A stretch of DNA of 64,000 bases from Luteococcus sp052116585. Lineage in GTDB: Bacteria > Actinomycetota > Actinomycetes > Propionibacteriales > Propionibacteriaceae. Positions 42,425 to 50,652 of this stretch are shown here, in pieces. A program made the position numbers and the translations under genes. The DNA is taken from the NCBI RefSeq assembly GCF_052116585.1, contig NZ_JBQKKT010000002.1:62001-126000 (forward strand), given 5' to 3'. The number at the start of each line of letters is the position of its first letter. Within the stretch, counting starts at the first letter, position 1. A model generated the notes under the pieces. The model saw nothing but the letters and a program-made list of their open reading frames with translations. It searched no databases and was not told where the DNA came from.

Positions 42425-42838
42425 GTGACCGCTCGTTCCCTCGTGCCGCTGGCGATCGCCGGGCTGCTGCTGGCCGGCTGTTCCTCGTCTCCCGGGGCAT
42501 CCGCCCCCAGTCCTTCGCTTTCGGCGGTGAGCGCCCCCGCCGGGGGTGCTGCGCTGCGCCAGCTCGGGCTGGTGCACGGCCCGCAGGACTTCTGGCTGCC
42601 CGCCCAGATCGAGGTCACCAGCCAGATCGACCAGCCCAATGTGGTCACCCTCACCATGCCGACGGCCCAGCGTGCACTCCTGGTGGGTTGGCTGCAGCAG
42701 GAGTTGCCGCCCGGTTGGACGGTGGACGGCGCCTCCGACGATTCCGTGCTCTTCCATGGAGGGCAGTGGCAGGGGGCCTTCACCTGTTCGACGACGACGT
42801 GCGCCGTGACCTTGCGCCACCAGGCCGGCCCCGCCTGA
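42425..42838 (+). CDS. Small lipoprotein of unknown function
   Basis: A 137-residue exported lipoprotein: signal VTARSLVPLAIAGLLLAG followed by the lipobox Cys (LAGC), then a Ser/Pro-rich linker and a compact domain of about 90 residues ending with a Cys pair (FTCSTTTCAVTL) that could form a disulfide. I do not recognise the domain. The GTG lies six bases after TAGGCT, so the message is probably leaderless. It is followed after 46 bp by the Cys/Met-rich leader peptide. Confidence 0.75.
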   Translation: MTARSLVPLAIAGLLLAGCSSSPGASAPSPSLSAVSAPAGGAALRQLGLVHGPQDFWLPAQIEVTSQIDQPNVVTLTMPTAQRALLVGWLQQELPPGWTVDGASDDSVLFHGGQWQGAFTCSTTTCAVTLRHQAGPA

Positions 42839-42847
42839 GCACCCGAC

Positions 42848-42877
42848 TTGGTGCCCAGCCCGGCCTCGGGGTAGATT
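42848..42877 (+). promoter_or_regulatory. Promoter of the metQNI leader peptide
   Basis: A -35-like TTGGTG at 42848-42853, an 18-bp spacer, and TAGATT at 42872-42877. The -10 ends seven bases before ATG 42885, so transcription should begin at or next to that start codon. Confidence 0.65.
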
Positions 42878-42884
42878 CTTGCCC

Positions 42885-42968
42885 ATGCCATGCAAGTGCG
42901 AGATCATGACGGGCCACACCATGCCCGTTCTCGTGTGCGCCTGCATGATGCGCCGAATGTTCGGCTGA
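42885..42968 (+). CDS. Cys/Met-rich leader peptide upstream of the methionine importer
   Basis: A 27-codon ORF with six Met and four Cys. It includes the clusters MPCKC near the start and VCACMMRRMF near the end, then TGA. It has no Shine-Dalgarno, and its ATG is seven bases after a clear -10, a leaderless layout. It ends 133 bp before metQ. Leaderless polycysteine sORFs act as cysteine-responsive attenuators in mycobacteria; by analogy this peptide would sense charged tRNA-Cys and/or tRNA-Met and set expression of metQNI. Not a known conserved family to me; the call rests on composition, promoter geometry and position. Confidence 0.7.
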   Translation: MPCKCEIMTGHTMPVLVCACMMRRMFG

Positions 42969-42983
42969 CAACGCCTTTCGAAC

Positions 42984-43087
42984 CTCACCTCGTCGTGGGT
43001 GGGCCCGGTTGAGCACAGCTCCCGGCGGTGTTGTCAGACAGTGCTGCAAGACTTCGTCCGAACTCCCTGCCCACTTCCGGGCCCCAC
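42984..43087 (+). promoter_or_regulatory. Alternative RNA structures between leader peptide and metQ
   Basis: Two mutually exclusive pairings are possible. One is a local hairpin, 42984-42989 with 42998-43003. The other is a long-range stem, 42999-43008 with 43077-43087 (one bulge), whose 3' arm ends three bases before the weak metQ ribosome site. A ribosome stalled in the leader could favour one form. Pairings are visible; regulation is inferred. Confidence 0.4.
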
Positions 43088-43101
43088 ACGAAAGACCGAT
43101 C

Positions 43102-43947
43102 ATGAACAAGACCCTCCGCACCCTCCTGGCCGGCGTGCTCGCCGTCCTCACGCTGGGACTGGCCGGCTGCGGCGCCGGGGCCGGCGCTGACACCGACAAG
43201 CCGCTGGTCATCCTGGCCGACGCAACCCCGCACAGCGAGATCCTGCAGCAGGCCGAGAAGCTGGGCCTGCTGGGCGACACCAAGATCGAGATCAAGACCA
43301 TCGTCGGTGACATCGATGCCAACCAGCTCGTCCAGAGCGGCGACGTCGATGCCAACTACTTCCAGCACAAGCCCTACCTGGAGACGTGGAAGAGCCAGAA
43401 GGGCGTCGACGACCTGGTGGGCGTCGCGAATGTGCACATCGAGCCCCTGGGCCTGTACTCCAAGAAGGTCAAGGACCTCAAGGCAGTCCCCAGCGGTGCG
43501 ACCATCGCCATTCCTGCCGATCCGTCGAACCTGGTCCGTGCGCTCTTCCTGCTGCAGCAGGCCGACCTGCTGACGCTGGACGTCAAGCCCACCGACGCCA
43601 ATGTGGACTACTCGCAGATCACCACCAAGAACATCACCGCGAACCCGAACAAGCTGAAGTTCATCCAGATCGATCGTCCGCAGCTGGCCGCCACGCTGGA
43701 CGACGCAAAGGTGGACCTGAGCATCATCAACGGCAATTACGCCCTGGAGGCTGGCCTGAAGCCCAAGACCGACTCCTTGGCGCTCGAGTCGGCCGACGAG
43801 AACCCCTACACCAACCTGTTGGTGGTCAAGAGCGACAAGAAGGACGACCCGCGCGTGCAGAAGCTGGCCGAGGCGCTGCAGAGCAAGGAGATCCAGGACT
43901 GGATCAACAGCAATTTCGAGGGCTCCGTCCTGCCTGCCGGAAAGTGA
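43102..43947 (+). CDS. metQ: Methionine ABC importer substrate-binding lipoprotein
   Basis: A 281-residue NlpA/MetQ lipoprotein. The signal LLAGVLAVLTLGLAG is followed by the lipobox Cys (LAGC). The mature domain has typical family segments: LVILADATPHSEIL, DANYFQHKPYLETWK, VANVHIEPLGLYSKKVKDL, GATIAIPADPSNLVRALFLL and LSIINGNYALEAGL. It captures L- or D-methionine outside the membrane for MetN-MetI. ATG 43102 has only a weak Shine-Dalgarno (GAAAG at 43090-43094), which suits regulated translation. Gene order metQ-metN-metI is compact: 4 bp to metN. Confidence 0.95.
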   Translation: MNKTLRTLLAGVLAVLTLGLAGCGAGAGADTDKPLVILADATPHSEILQQAEKLGLLGDTKIEIKTIVGDIDANQLVQSGDVDANYFQHKPYLETWKSQKGVDDLVGVANVHIEPLGLYSKKVKDLKAVPSGATIAIPADPSNLVRALFLLQQADLLTLDVKPTDANVDYSQITTKNITANPNKLKFIQIDRPQLAATLDDAKVDLSIINGNYALEAGLKPKTDSLALESADENPYTNLLVVKSDKKDDPRVQKLAEALQSKEIQDWINSNFEGSVLPAGK

Positions 43948-43951
43948 CCCG

Positions 43952-44940
<989 letters not shown>

Positions 44941-44944
<4 letters not shown>

Positions 44945-45612
44945 ACAAGACAAGCATTGCCGAGTCCCTTCCCGAACTGTGGGCCGCGCTGGGTGACACC
45001 GCCTGGATGGTCCTGCTGAGTTTCGTGGTCACCGTGGTCTTCGGGATCATCACCGGCGTCCTGCTGCGCCTGACCGATCACGACGGACTGCGCCCCCATC
45101 GCACCTTCAACCGGATCTTCGGCGCCATCGTGAACGTCTTTCGTTCGCTGCCCTTCCTGATCCTGCTGATTGCCGTGATTCCGTTCACCCGTTGGGTGGT
45201 GGGCACGGCCTATGGCCCGACGGCCGCCGTGGTGCCTTTGGCCATTGGCGCCATTCCCTTCTTCGGCCGCGTCGTGGAATCGGCGCTGCGCGAAGTGGCG
45301 CCGGGCAAGATCGAGGCAGCGCAGGTGATGGGCGCCAGCACCTGGCAGATCGTGCGCAAGGTCCTGCTGCCCGAGGCCATGTCACCGCTGGTCTCCGGAG
45401 CGACGCTCACGCTGGTGATGCTGATCGGCTACTCGGCGATGGCCGGCACGATCGGTGGCGGCGGCGTGGGTGACTTCGCCATCAAGTACGGCTACCAGCG
45501 CTTCAACACCCCGGTCTTGCTGGTCTCCGTCGTGGTGCTGATCATCATCGTCCAGCTGATCCAGTCCATCGGCGACGCCATCGTGCGCAGCATGGCCCAC
45601 AAGCGGGGCTGA
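44941..45612 (+). CDS. metI: Methionine ABC importer permease
   Basis: A 223-residue permease with five membrane helices, the normal size for MetI. The coupling EAA loop is seen as EVAPGKIEAAQVMGAS, and SAMAGTIGGGGVGDFAIKYG is the conserved region of MetI-like proteins. It forms a homodimer with two MetN subunits. It is the last gene of the unit and is followed by a terminator hairpin. Confidence 0.95.
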
Positions 45613-45627
45613 GACCGCGTCGAACCC

Positions 45628-45664
45628 ACATCCCTGTGCCGGGCCCATCCCGGTGCAGGGATGT
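45628..45664. terminator. Terminator between metI and maf
   Basis: Nine bp (45628-45636 with 45656-45664), a 2-nt mismatch, then a five-bp GC stem with a short loop. It lies between convergent genes, 16 bp after the metI stop, followed by TGTTGT. Confidence 0.75.
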
Positions 45665-45670
45665 GTTGTC

Positions 45671-46291
45671 TCACCGTGCCGACGTCGGCAGGTTCCACAT
45701 GGTGTGCCAGGCGACGCCCAGGTCGAAGAGCATCTGTCGCAGCAGGGGCAGGGAGATGCCCACCACGTTGTAGGGGTCTCCGTCGATTCGGGTGATGAAG
45801 GCACCGCCCAGCCCGTCGATGGCGAAGCCACCCGCGACGCGAACCGGCTCGCCGGTGGCCACATAGGCATCGATCTCCGCGTCGGTCAGGTCCGCGAACT
45901 TCACGATGGTGGTGGCGACGCGGTTCACCTGGCGCAGTTGTCCGTCGCGGTTGACCACCACATGGTGTCCCGTGTGCAGCAGGGCGGTGCGGCCGCGCAT
46001 TCGGCGCCACAGCTCCACGGCAGCGGCCTCATCGGCCGGCTTGCCCCAGGCGCGCTGGTCCAGTTCGAGCATGGAGTCGCACGCCACCATGGCCCATGGA
46101 GCCTCACGGTGGTGCAACTGCTCCAGCACGGTGGTGGCCTTCAACCGAGCCAGCTCGGCGGTGAGGGAACTCGGTCCCGCAGCGGTGACGGATGACTCGT
46201 CGGCGTCCGGGACGAGGACCTCGGGGTCGATGCCGGCACCGCGAAGCGTCTGGAGCCGGGCGGGGGAGGAACTGGCGAGAATGAGCTGCAC
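45671..46291 (-). CDS. maf: Maf-family nucleoside triphosphate pyrophosphatase
   Basis: A 206-residue house-cleaning pyrophosphatase acting on non-canonical or pyrimidine nucleotides. It has the N-terminal ILASSSPARLQTLRGAGI, the catalytic acid region ACDSMLELDQRAWGKP, TGHHVV and near the C-terminus GGFAIDGLGGAFI. The arrangement resembles the YhdE-type dTTP/UTP pyrophosphatases. It begins at GTG 46291, with TAGGCT six bases upstream, so it is probably leaderless; the start codon lies in the arm of an inverted repeat. In actinobacteria, maf often neighbours the acyl-CoA carboxylase beta/epsilon genes, as here. Confidence 0.93.
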   Translation of the reverse strand: MQLILASSSPARLQTLRGAGIDPEVLVPDADESSVTAAGPSSLTAELARLKATTVLEQLHHREAPWAMVACDSMLELDQRAWGKPADEAAAVELWRRMRGRTALLHTGHHVVVNRDGQLRQVNRVATTIVKFADLTDAEIDAYVATGEPVRVAGGFAIDGLGGAFITRIDGDPYNVVGISLPLLRQMLFDLGVAWHTMWNLPTSAR

Positions 46292-46319
46292 GCCCCCAGC
46301 CTAGGGGCTGGAGGCGTGC
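46288..46319 (-). terminator. Inverted repeat at the end of the DUF937 gene overlapping the maf start
   Basis: A seven-bp outer stem (46288-46294 with 46313-46319) encloses a six- to seven-bp CCAGCC/GGCTGG stem. It lies 24 bp beyond the DUF937 stop and contains the maf -10 and GTG, so it may end one transcript where the next starts. Confidence 0.6.
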
Positions 46320-46342
46320 AGTGGCTCAGATGACGGCTGGTC

Positions 46343-46999
46343 TCACTTCTTGCCGAGCAGACCGCCCAGGATCTGGCTGACGATGTCGCCGCCATTGGCC
46401 TGCGCCTGCTGGGTGGTGGCCTGCGCCTGGCTGGGGTCGAAGGGGTTGTTCGCCGGCGCTGCATTGCCGCCGAGCACGCTGCCCAGCACCTGCGACAGCA
46501 CGCCACCAAGAACACCTGCGTTGGCATTCGTGCCGGCCTGCTGGCCCGCGCCACCCAGCACCTGGCCAAGGATGTTCCCGGCCATGCTGTTGCTGCCGCC
46601 CAGCTGCTTGGCCAGGTAGTTGAGGACGATCGGCGCCAGGATCGGCAGGAGCTTCTTCACCAGCAGGGTGCTCACACCCACCTGGGCGCTCAGGGCCTGG
46701 GCGACGCCCTCGGACTGGTTGCCGAAGACGTGGCCGAGGATCTTCTCACCGTCATTGGTGTCCACGGCCTCGAGCTTGACCGGCTCGTTCTCCTGGAGCA
46801 GCTCGCTCTCCTGGTGCTGCTGGAGGGCGCTGGCCAGCGAGAGCTCGCCCTCCGGGCTCTGCGCATTCTGGGTCAGGCCGCCCAGGATGCTGGTGACGGC
46901 AGGGGCCGCTGCCTTCTCGACCTCGGCCGGGTCCTCGCCAAGCTGCTGGGCAAGCTGCTCGATGGGCAGGGCGGCGAGGATGTCGTTCAGAGCACTCAT
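46343..46999 (-). CDS. DUF937-family protein
   Basis: A 218-residue small, Gln/Gly/Ala-rich protein. The N-terminus LNDILAALPIEQLAQQLGED, then AAAPAVTSILGGL, and the central repeat-like LLPILAPIVLNYLAKQL match DUF937 (YidB-related). C-terminal blocks are variations on GVLGGVLSQVLGSVLGGN, ending with ILGGLLGKK. There is no signal peptide or clear membrane span; amphipathic helices suggest membrane association or self-assembly. Function unknown. ATG 46999 has AAAGGA about 11 bases upstream. It is monocistronic between hairpins. Confidence 0.85.
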   Translation of the reverse strand: MSALNDILAALPIEQLAQQLGEDPAEVEKAAAPAVTSILGGLTQNAQSPEGELSLASALQQHQESELLQENEPVKLEAVDTNDGEKILGHVFGNQSEGVAQALSAQVGVSTLLVKKLLPILAPIVLNYLAKQLGGSNSMAGNILGQVLGGAGQQAGTNANAGVLGGVLSQVLGSVLGGNAAPANNPFDPSQAQATTQQAQANGGDIVSQILGGLLGKK

Positions 47000-47087
47000 G
47001 TTTCGGAATCCTTTCAAAGGGTGCACGACAACAGTGGCACACGCGGAGCCCGGGGCAGCGGATTTTCGTCTATGGGCGGACATGCTT

Positions 47088-47134
47088 CAGCTCCCGCCAA
47101 CCAGTCTTCAGGATTGCTGGTTGCGCGGGAGCTG
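47088..47134 (-). terminator. Terminator after the carboxylase beta-epsilon unit
   Basis: A nine-bp outer stem (47088-47096 with 47126-47134) and a seven-bp inner CAACCAG/CTGGTTG stem around a 12-nt loop. It lies 12 bp beyond the epsilon-chain stop on the minus strand. Confidence 0.8.
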
Positions 47135-47145
47135 GAGCAGCTGTG

Positions 47146-47391
47146 TCACGGACGAGCGCTGTACCGCCAGGCCTCACGGCCGTGCGTCGGCATGCGCCGC
47201 ATCACGCGCGTGTAGGACTTCCACCCACCGGCCAACGGGCGGTCGTCGGATTCCTCCACCGGCCCGGACGGAGCCATGGCAGCCATCAGCGCGGTGATGA
47301 CGGCCGCGGTCTCGGCGTCGTCCGGGTTGCCGCCGGTCACCTCGATGGTGAGGGGCGCCTGCGGGGTGGTCTCGGTCTCGTTCTCGCTCAT
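47146..47391 (-). CDS. accE: Acyl-CoA carboxylase epsilon subunit
   Basis: An 81-residue protein of the actinobacterial carboxylase epsilon family. Its typical N-terminal block is LTIEVTGGNPDDAETAAVITAL, and the C-terminus has GGWKSYTRVMRRM and GREAWRYSARP, matching the W...R and AWR.S pattern. Epsilon subunits stabilise the alpha-beta complex and shift its activity, as with AccE/PccE of Streptomyces and mycobacteria. It starts 13 bp after the beta-chain stop with GGGAG eight bases before ATG. The acidic, disordered N-terminus (SENETETTPQ) is usual. Confidence 0.9.
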   Translation of the reverse strand: MSENETETTPQAPLTIEVTGGNPDDAETAAVITALMAAMAPSGPVEESDDRPLAGGWKSYTRVMRRMPTHGREAWRYSARP

Positions 47392-47404
47392 CTGTCTGCT
47401 CCCG

Positions 47405-48988
47405 TCACAGCGGAATGTTGCCGTGCTTCTTCGGGGGCAGCACCTCGCGCTTGGTGCGCAGCAGGCGCAGCACCCGGATGACCTCGGCCCGGGTCTCGTG
47501 CGGGTAGATGATCTGGTCGACGTAGCCGCGCTCGGACGCCACATAGGGGTTGGCGAGCTCGTTGTTGTAGTCGTCGATCAGTTCCTTGCGACGGGCCTGC
47601 TTGGCAGCCTCGTCCTCGATCGCCGCCAGCTCCTTCTTGTAGAGGATGTCGACGGCGCCCTCGGCACCCATCACCGCAATCTGGGCGGTGGGCCAGGCCA
47701 GGTTGATGTCGGCACCCAGGTGCTTGGAGCCCATGACGTCGTAGGCGCCGCCGTAGGCCTTGCGGGTGATGACGGTGAGCAGCGGGACCGTCGCCTCGGC
47801 GTAGGCGTAGATCAGCTTGGCGCCGCGCCGGATGATGCCCTGGTGCTCCTGGTCGACGCCGGGCAGGAAGCCCGGGGTGTCGACGAAGGTGAGGACCGGG
47901 ATGTTGAAGCAGTCACAGGTCCGCACGAAGCGGGCGGCCTTCTCCGAGGCGTCGATGTCCAGGCAGCCGGCGAACTGCATCGGCTGGTTGGCGACGACAC
48001 CGATGGAACGACCCTCGATGCGTCCGAAGCCGCAGATGATGTTCTGCGCAAACAGCGGCTGGACTTCGAGGAATTCGTCGTCGTCGAGGACGGTGCGGAT
48101 GACCTCGCGCATGTCGTACGGCTGGTTCGGGGAGTCCGGGATCAGCGTCGTCAGCTTGCGGTCGTGGTCCGTGATCGTCAGGTCCACCTCTTCGTCGTCG
48201 AAGATCGGCGGGTCCTCAAGGTTGTTCTGCGGCAGGTAGCTGAGGAGCTCACGCACGTACTCCAGCGCGTCATTCTCGTCGGCCGCCAGGTAGTGGGCAT
48301 TGCCCGACTTGGTGTTGTGCGTGCGGGCGCCACCCAGTTCCTCGAGCGAGACGTCCTCGCCCGTCACGGTCTTGATGACCGCCGGGCCGGTGATGAACAT
48401 CTGCGAGGTCTTGTCCACCATGATGGTGAAGTCGGTCAGGGCGGGGGAGTACACGTGGCCACCGGCTGCGGCACCCATGATCAGGCTGATCTGCGGAATG
48501 ACGCCGGAGGCGTGGGTATTGCGTCGGAAGATCTCGCCGTAGAGACCGAGCGAGACGACGCCCTCCTGGATACGGGCGCCGCCGCCCTCGTTGATGCCGA
48601 TCAGCGGAACACCGGTCTTGATCGCGAAGTCGATGATCTTGACGATCTTCTCGCCGTAGACCTGGCCGAGTGCGCCACCGAAGATGGCCACGTCCTGGCT
48701 GAAGACACAGACCGGGCGGCCATTGATGGCACCCACGCCGACGATGACACCATCGCCGTACGGTCGCTTCTTCTCCAGGCCGAAGGCCGTGGAACGGTGA
48801 CGAGAGAACTCGTCCAGCTCGGCGAAGGTACCTTCGTCGAGCAGCGCGAGAACTCGCTCGCGTGCAGTCATCTTGCCCTTGGCATGCTGCTTCTCGACGG
48901 CCGCGGGCGATGCGGCATTGACAGCGGCGTCAATGCGGCGGCCCAGATCGGCGATCTTTCCAGCGGTGGTGTGGATGTCGATCTCCAT
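47405..48988 (-). CDS. pccB: Acyl-CoA carboxylase beta chain (propionyl/acetyl-CoA carboxyltransferase)
   Basis: A 527-residue carboxyltransferase that moves CO2 from biotin to acyl-CoA. The N-terminal half has GGGARIQEGVVSLGLYGEIF, IMGAAAGGHVYSPALTDF and FITGPAVIKTVTGEDVS; the C-terminal half has QPMQFAGCLDIDASEKAARF, VDTPGFLPG and ITRKAYGGAYDVMGSK. Both oxyanion-forming Gly/Ala loops are intact. The residue controlling acetyl against propionyl selectivity cannot be assigned without alignment. It is the usual length for AccD5/PccB. It is followed by epsilon and divergent from biotin ligase. Confidence 0.95.
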   Translation of the reverse strand: MEIDIHTTAGKIADLGRRIDAAVNAASPAAVEKQHAKGKMTARERVLALLDEGTFAELDEFSRHRSTAFGLEKKRPYGDGVIVGVGAINGRPVCVFSQDVAIFGGALGQVYGEKIVKIIDFAIKTGVPLIGINEGGGARIQEGVVSLGLYGEIFRRNTHASGVIPQISLIMGAAAGGHVYSPALTDFTIMVDKTSQMFITGPAVIKTVTGEDVSLEELGGARTHNTKSGNAHYLAADENDALEYVRELLSYLPQNNLEDPPIFDDEEVDLTITDHDRKLTTLIPDSPNQPYDMREVIRTVLDDDEFLEVQPLFAQNIICGFGRIEGRSIGVVANQPMQFAGCLDIDASEKAARFVRTCDCFNIPVLTFVDTPGFLPGVDQEHQGIIRRGAKLIYAYAEATVPLLTVITRKAYGGAYDVMGSKHLGADINLAWPTAQIAVMGAEGAVDILYKKELAAIEDEAAKQARRKELIDDYNNELANPYVASERGYVDQIIYPHETRAEVIRVLRLLRTKREVLPPKKHGNIPL

Positions 48989-49054
48989 GAGGCGACCCTA
49001 GCGGGAAATGGGCCAGCCCGCAGCGACAAGATGGGCAATTCCATCCCTCGGGAC

Positions 49055-49060
49055 TAGCGT
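49055..49060 (+). promoter_or_regulatory. Leaderless -10 element of birA
   Basis: TAGCGT, seven bases, ATG 49068; no Shine-Dalgarno. It lies 67 bp from the divergent carboxylase beta start. Confidence 0.5.
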
Positions 49061-49067
49061 GGACTGC

Positions 49068-49868
49068 ATGCCGGCCACCGAACCTCTCGATCTCGACAGA
49101 CTGCGTGAACTGCTGGGGCACACGCCCCTGTGGAGCGACATCCGCTGGGTCCCCAGCACGGGCAGCACCAATGCCGACCTCGCCGCCCTGGCGCGCACCA
49201 GCGAGCTGTCCGGTGTGGTGTTGGTGAGCGAGGAGCAGACGGCAGGCCGGGGTCGATTCGAGCGGCGCTGGGAGACGCCGGCCGGGGCGGCGCTGGCCTA
49301 CTCCCTGCTGCTGCGTCCCGAGCGCCCGGCGCTGGACTGGGGCTGGCTCTCGCTGCTGGCGGGCATGTCTGTGGCGACAGGGGTGGAACGAGCCACCGGT
49401 GCGGCCCCCGGCCGGGTGGAGCTGAAGTGGCCCAATGACGTCCTGGTGGACGGCCGCAAGCTGTGTGGCATCCTCTCCGAGCGGGTGGAGACGGCTCCGG
49501 GCCGCGCGGCCGCCGTGGTGGGCGTCGGGATCAATGTCTCCCTGTCCGCCGATGAGCTGCCCGTGCCCACCGCCACCTCACTGGCCCTGGCCGGGCTGGC
49601 CCAGGACAAGGCTGCCGTGCTCGCCGAGATCCTGAGGGAGTTCGCGCGTCTGTTCGAGCTGTGGGAGCGCGACGGGCAGGTGCACGACGAGTACGAGGCA
49701 CGGTGTGCCTCGGTCGGTGCGCCGCTGCGCGTGATCCTCGATGAGCAGACCACCGTCCTGGGTATCGGCCACAGCGTCGACGAGTGGGGGCGGCTGGTGG
49801 TGCGTACCGAGCAGGGCCTGCAGGCCTTCAGCGCGGGCGACGTCTTCCACCTGCGCCTGCAGGGCTGA
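49068..49868 (+). CDS. birA: Biotin--[acyl-CoA carboxylase] ligase
   Basis: A 266-residue biotin protein ligase that makes biotinyl-AMP and attaches biotin to the Lys of the BCCP domain (here EAMKMEN in the alpha chain at 33.6-35.4 kb). Substrate entry STGSTNADL, the biotinyl-AMP loop EQTAGRGRFERRWETPAG and the catalytic LKWPNDVLVDGRKLCGILSE are present, and a small SH3-like C-terminal domain (ILDEQTTVLGIGHSVDEWG) follows. There is no N-terminal DNA-binding domain, so it is not a BirA-type repressor. Its stop codon lies inside an 18-bp tandem repeat. Confidence 0.95.
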   Translation: MPATEPLDLDRLRELLGHTPLWSDIRWVPSTGSTNADLAALARTSELSGVVLVSEEQTAGRGRFERRWETPAGAALAYSLLLRPERPALDWGWLSLLAGMSVATGVERATGAAPGRVELKWPNDVLVDGRKLCGILSERVETAPGRAAAVVGVGINVSLSADELPVPTATSLALAGLAQDKAAVLAEILREFARLFELWERDGQVHDEYEARCASVGAPLRVILDEQTTVLGIGHSVDEWGRLVVRTEQGLQAFSAGDVFHLRLQG

Positions 49869-49913
49869 CCGGGCTCGCAGGGCTGACCGGGCTCGCAGGG
49901 CTGACCGGGCTCG
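49861..49913. repeat. 18-bp tandem repeat, three copies at the birA stop
   Basis: AGGGCTGACCGGGCTCGC starts at 49861, 49879 and 49897; the last copy lacks its final base. The birA TGA (49866-49868) is in the first copy and the array ends one base before the PH-domain gene stop. Confidence 0.93.
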
Positions 49914-50462
49914 TCAGTCGCGCCACTCCTGGTCCACACTGCGGTGGACGCCAGGGTTGGGGACCTCGTGGATGAGCTGCGAGATCATCTCGTGCACCCG
50001 AGTGACGTCCGGTACGTCGCGCATCCAGACAGGTTCCTCGGCGGCGGTGGTGAGCTTCAGGGTTCCGCAACCCAGCATCCGGTCCAGGACGCCACGTTCG
50101 CTCGAGATGTCGTTGACCCGGGTCAACGGCAGGGCGTGACTGGTCCGGGTCAGGATGCCCTGCTGGTGCACCAGACGACGGGTGGTCAGGGTCCACGTGT
50201 TGCTCCACCACCTGGCCAGTGGCAGGAAGCACCACCAGACGAGCAGTACCAGGGCCAGCGCGAGACTGGCCCACACCGTCCACGGCCTGCCCTGCTGGGG
50301 AAGCAGGGCCACTGCGGCGCCGATGCCAGCCGCGAGCAGCAGGAAGGCCAGGGTCGGCCACACGAGGGCCACCGGGTGCGTGTGCATCCGGCGGATGACC
50401 TGCTCGTCGGGACCCGAGGAGGGGAATGGGCCGGACGCGGGGAGTGGATCGGGGCGTGCCAT
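49914..50462 (-). CDS. Bacterial PH-domain membrane protein (YdbS/DUF304-like)
   Basis: A 182-residue protein with a Pro-rich cytoplasmic N-terminus, two membrane helices (about 33-54 and 61-85), then a bacterial PH-like domain: NTWTLTTRRLVHQQGILTRTSHALPLTRVNDIS, with GTLKLTTAAEE as the next strand pair. The domain type is associated with membrane lipoproteins and envelope proteins; its role is unsettled. The order carboxylase beta, biotin ligase, PH-domain protein, purK, purE is a widespread actinobacterial arrangement, here with an extra phosphoesterase inserted before purK. The stop is at the edge of the tandem repeat. Confidence 0.87.
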   Translation of the reverse strand: MARPDPLPASGPFPSSGPDEQVIRRMHTHPVALVWPTLAFLLLAAGIGAAVALLPQQGRPWTVWASLALALVLLVWWCFLPLARWWSNTWTLTTRRLVHQQGILTRTSHALPLTRVNDISSERGVLDRMLGCGTLKLTTAAEEPVWMRDVPDVTRVHEMISQLIHEVPNPGVHRSVDQEWRD

Positions 50463-50515
50463 GGGGCAAGGGTAGGTCGGAAAGAGGAGCAGGCCGGGGA
50501 GGCGGGCGCGCGGGC

Positions 50516-50550
50516 GAATTCTTGGAATCAGGTGAATTCTTGGAATCAGG
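50516..50550. repeat. 18-bp direct repeat, two copies
   Basis: GAATTCTTGGAATCAGG occurs at 50516-50532 and 50534-50550, one base apart, in the 190-bp divergent spacer between the PH-domain and phosphoesterase genes. It is AT-richer than its surroundings. A short hairpin, ACTTCC-TCA-GGAAGT, follows. Confidence 0.85.
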
Positions 50551-50652
50551 CAAGAACTTCCTCAGGAAGTGGTCAGTGGTCCGCAGATCCGCAGGCTACG
50601 ATCATCCCGGTCACCCACGGGGGTGTGCCCTCGGGGATGCAAGGAGATCGCC

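Noticed and set aside
42969..43101. SAM riboswitch or T-box upstream of metQ
   Set aside because: I could not find the conserved cores of SAM-I, SAM-II or SAM-IV elements or a T-box sequence; the Cys/Met leader peptide is the better explanation.
49068..49868. BirA as a transcriptional repressor of biotin synthesis
   Set aside because: No N-terminal helix-turn-helix is encoded and no bio genes are in the window.
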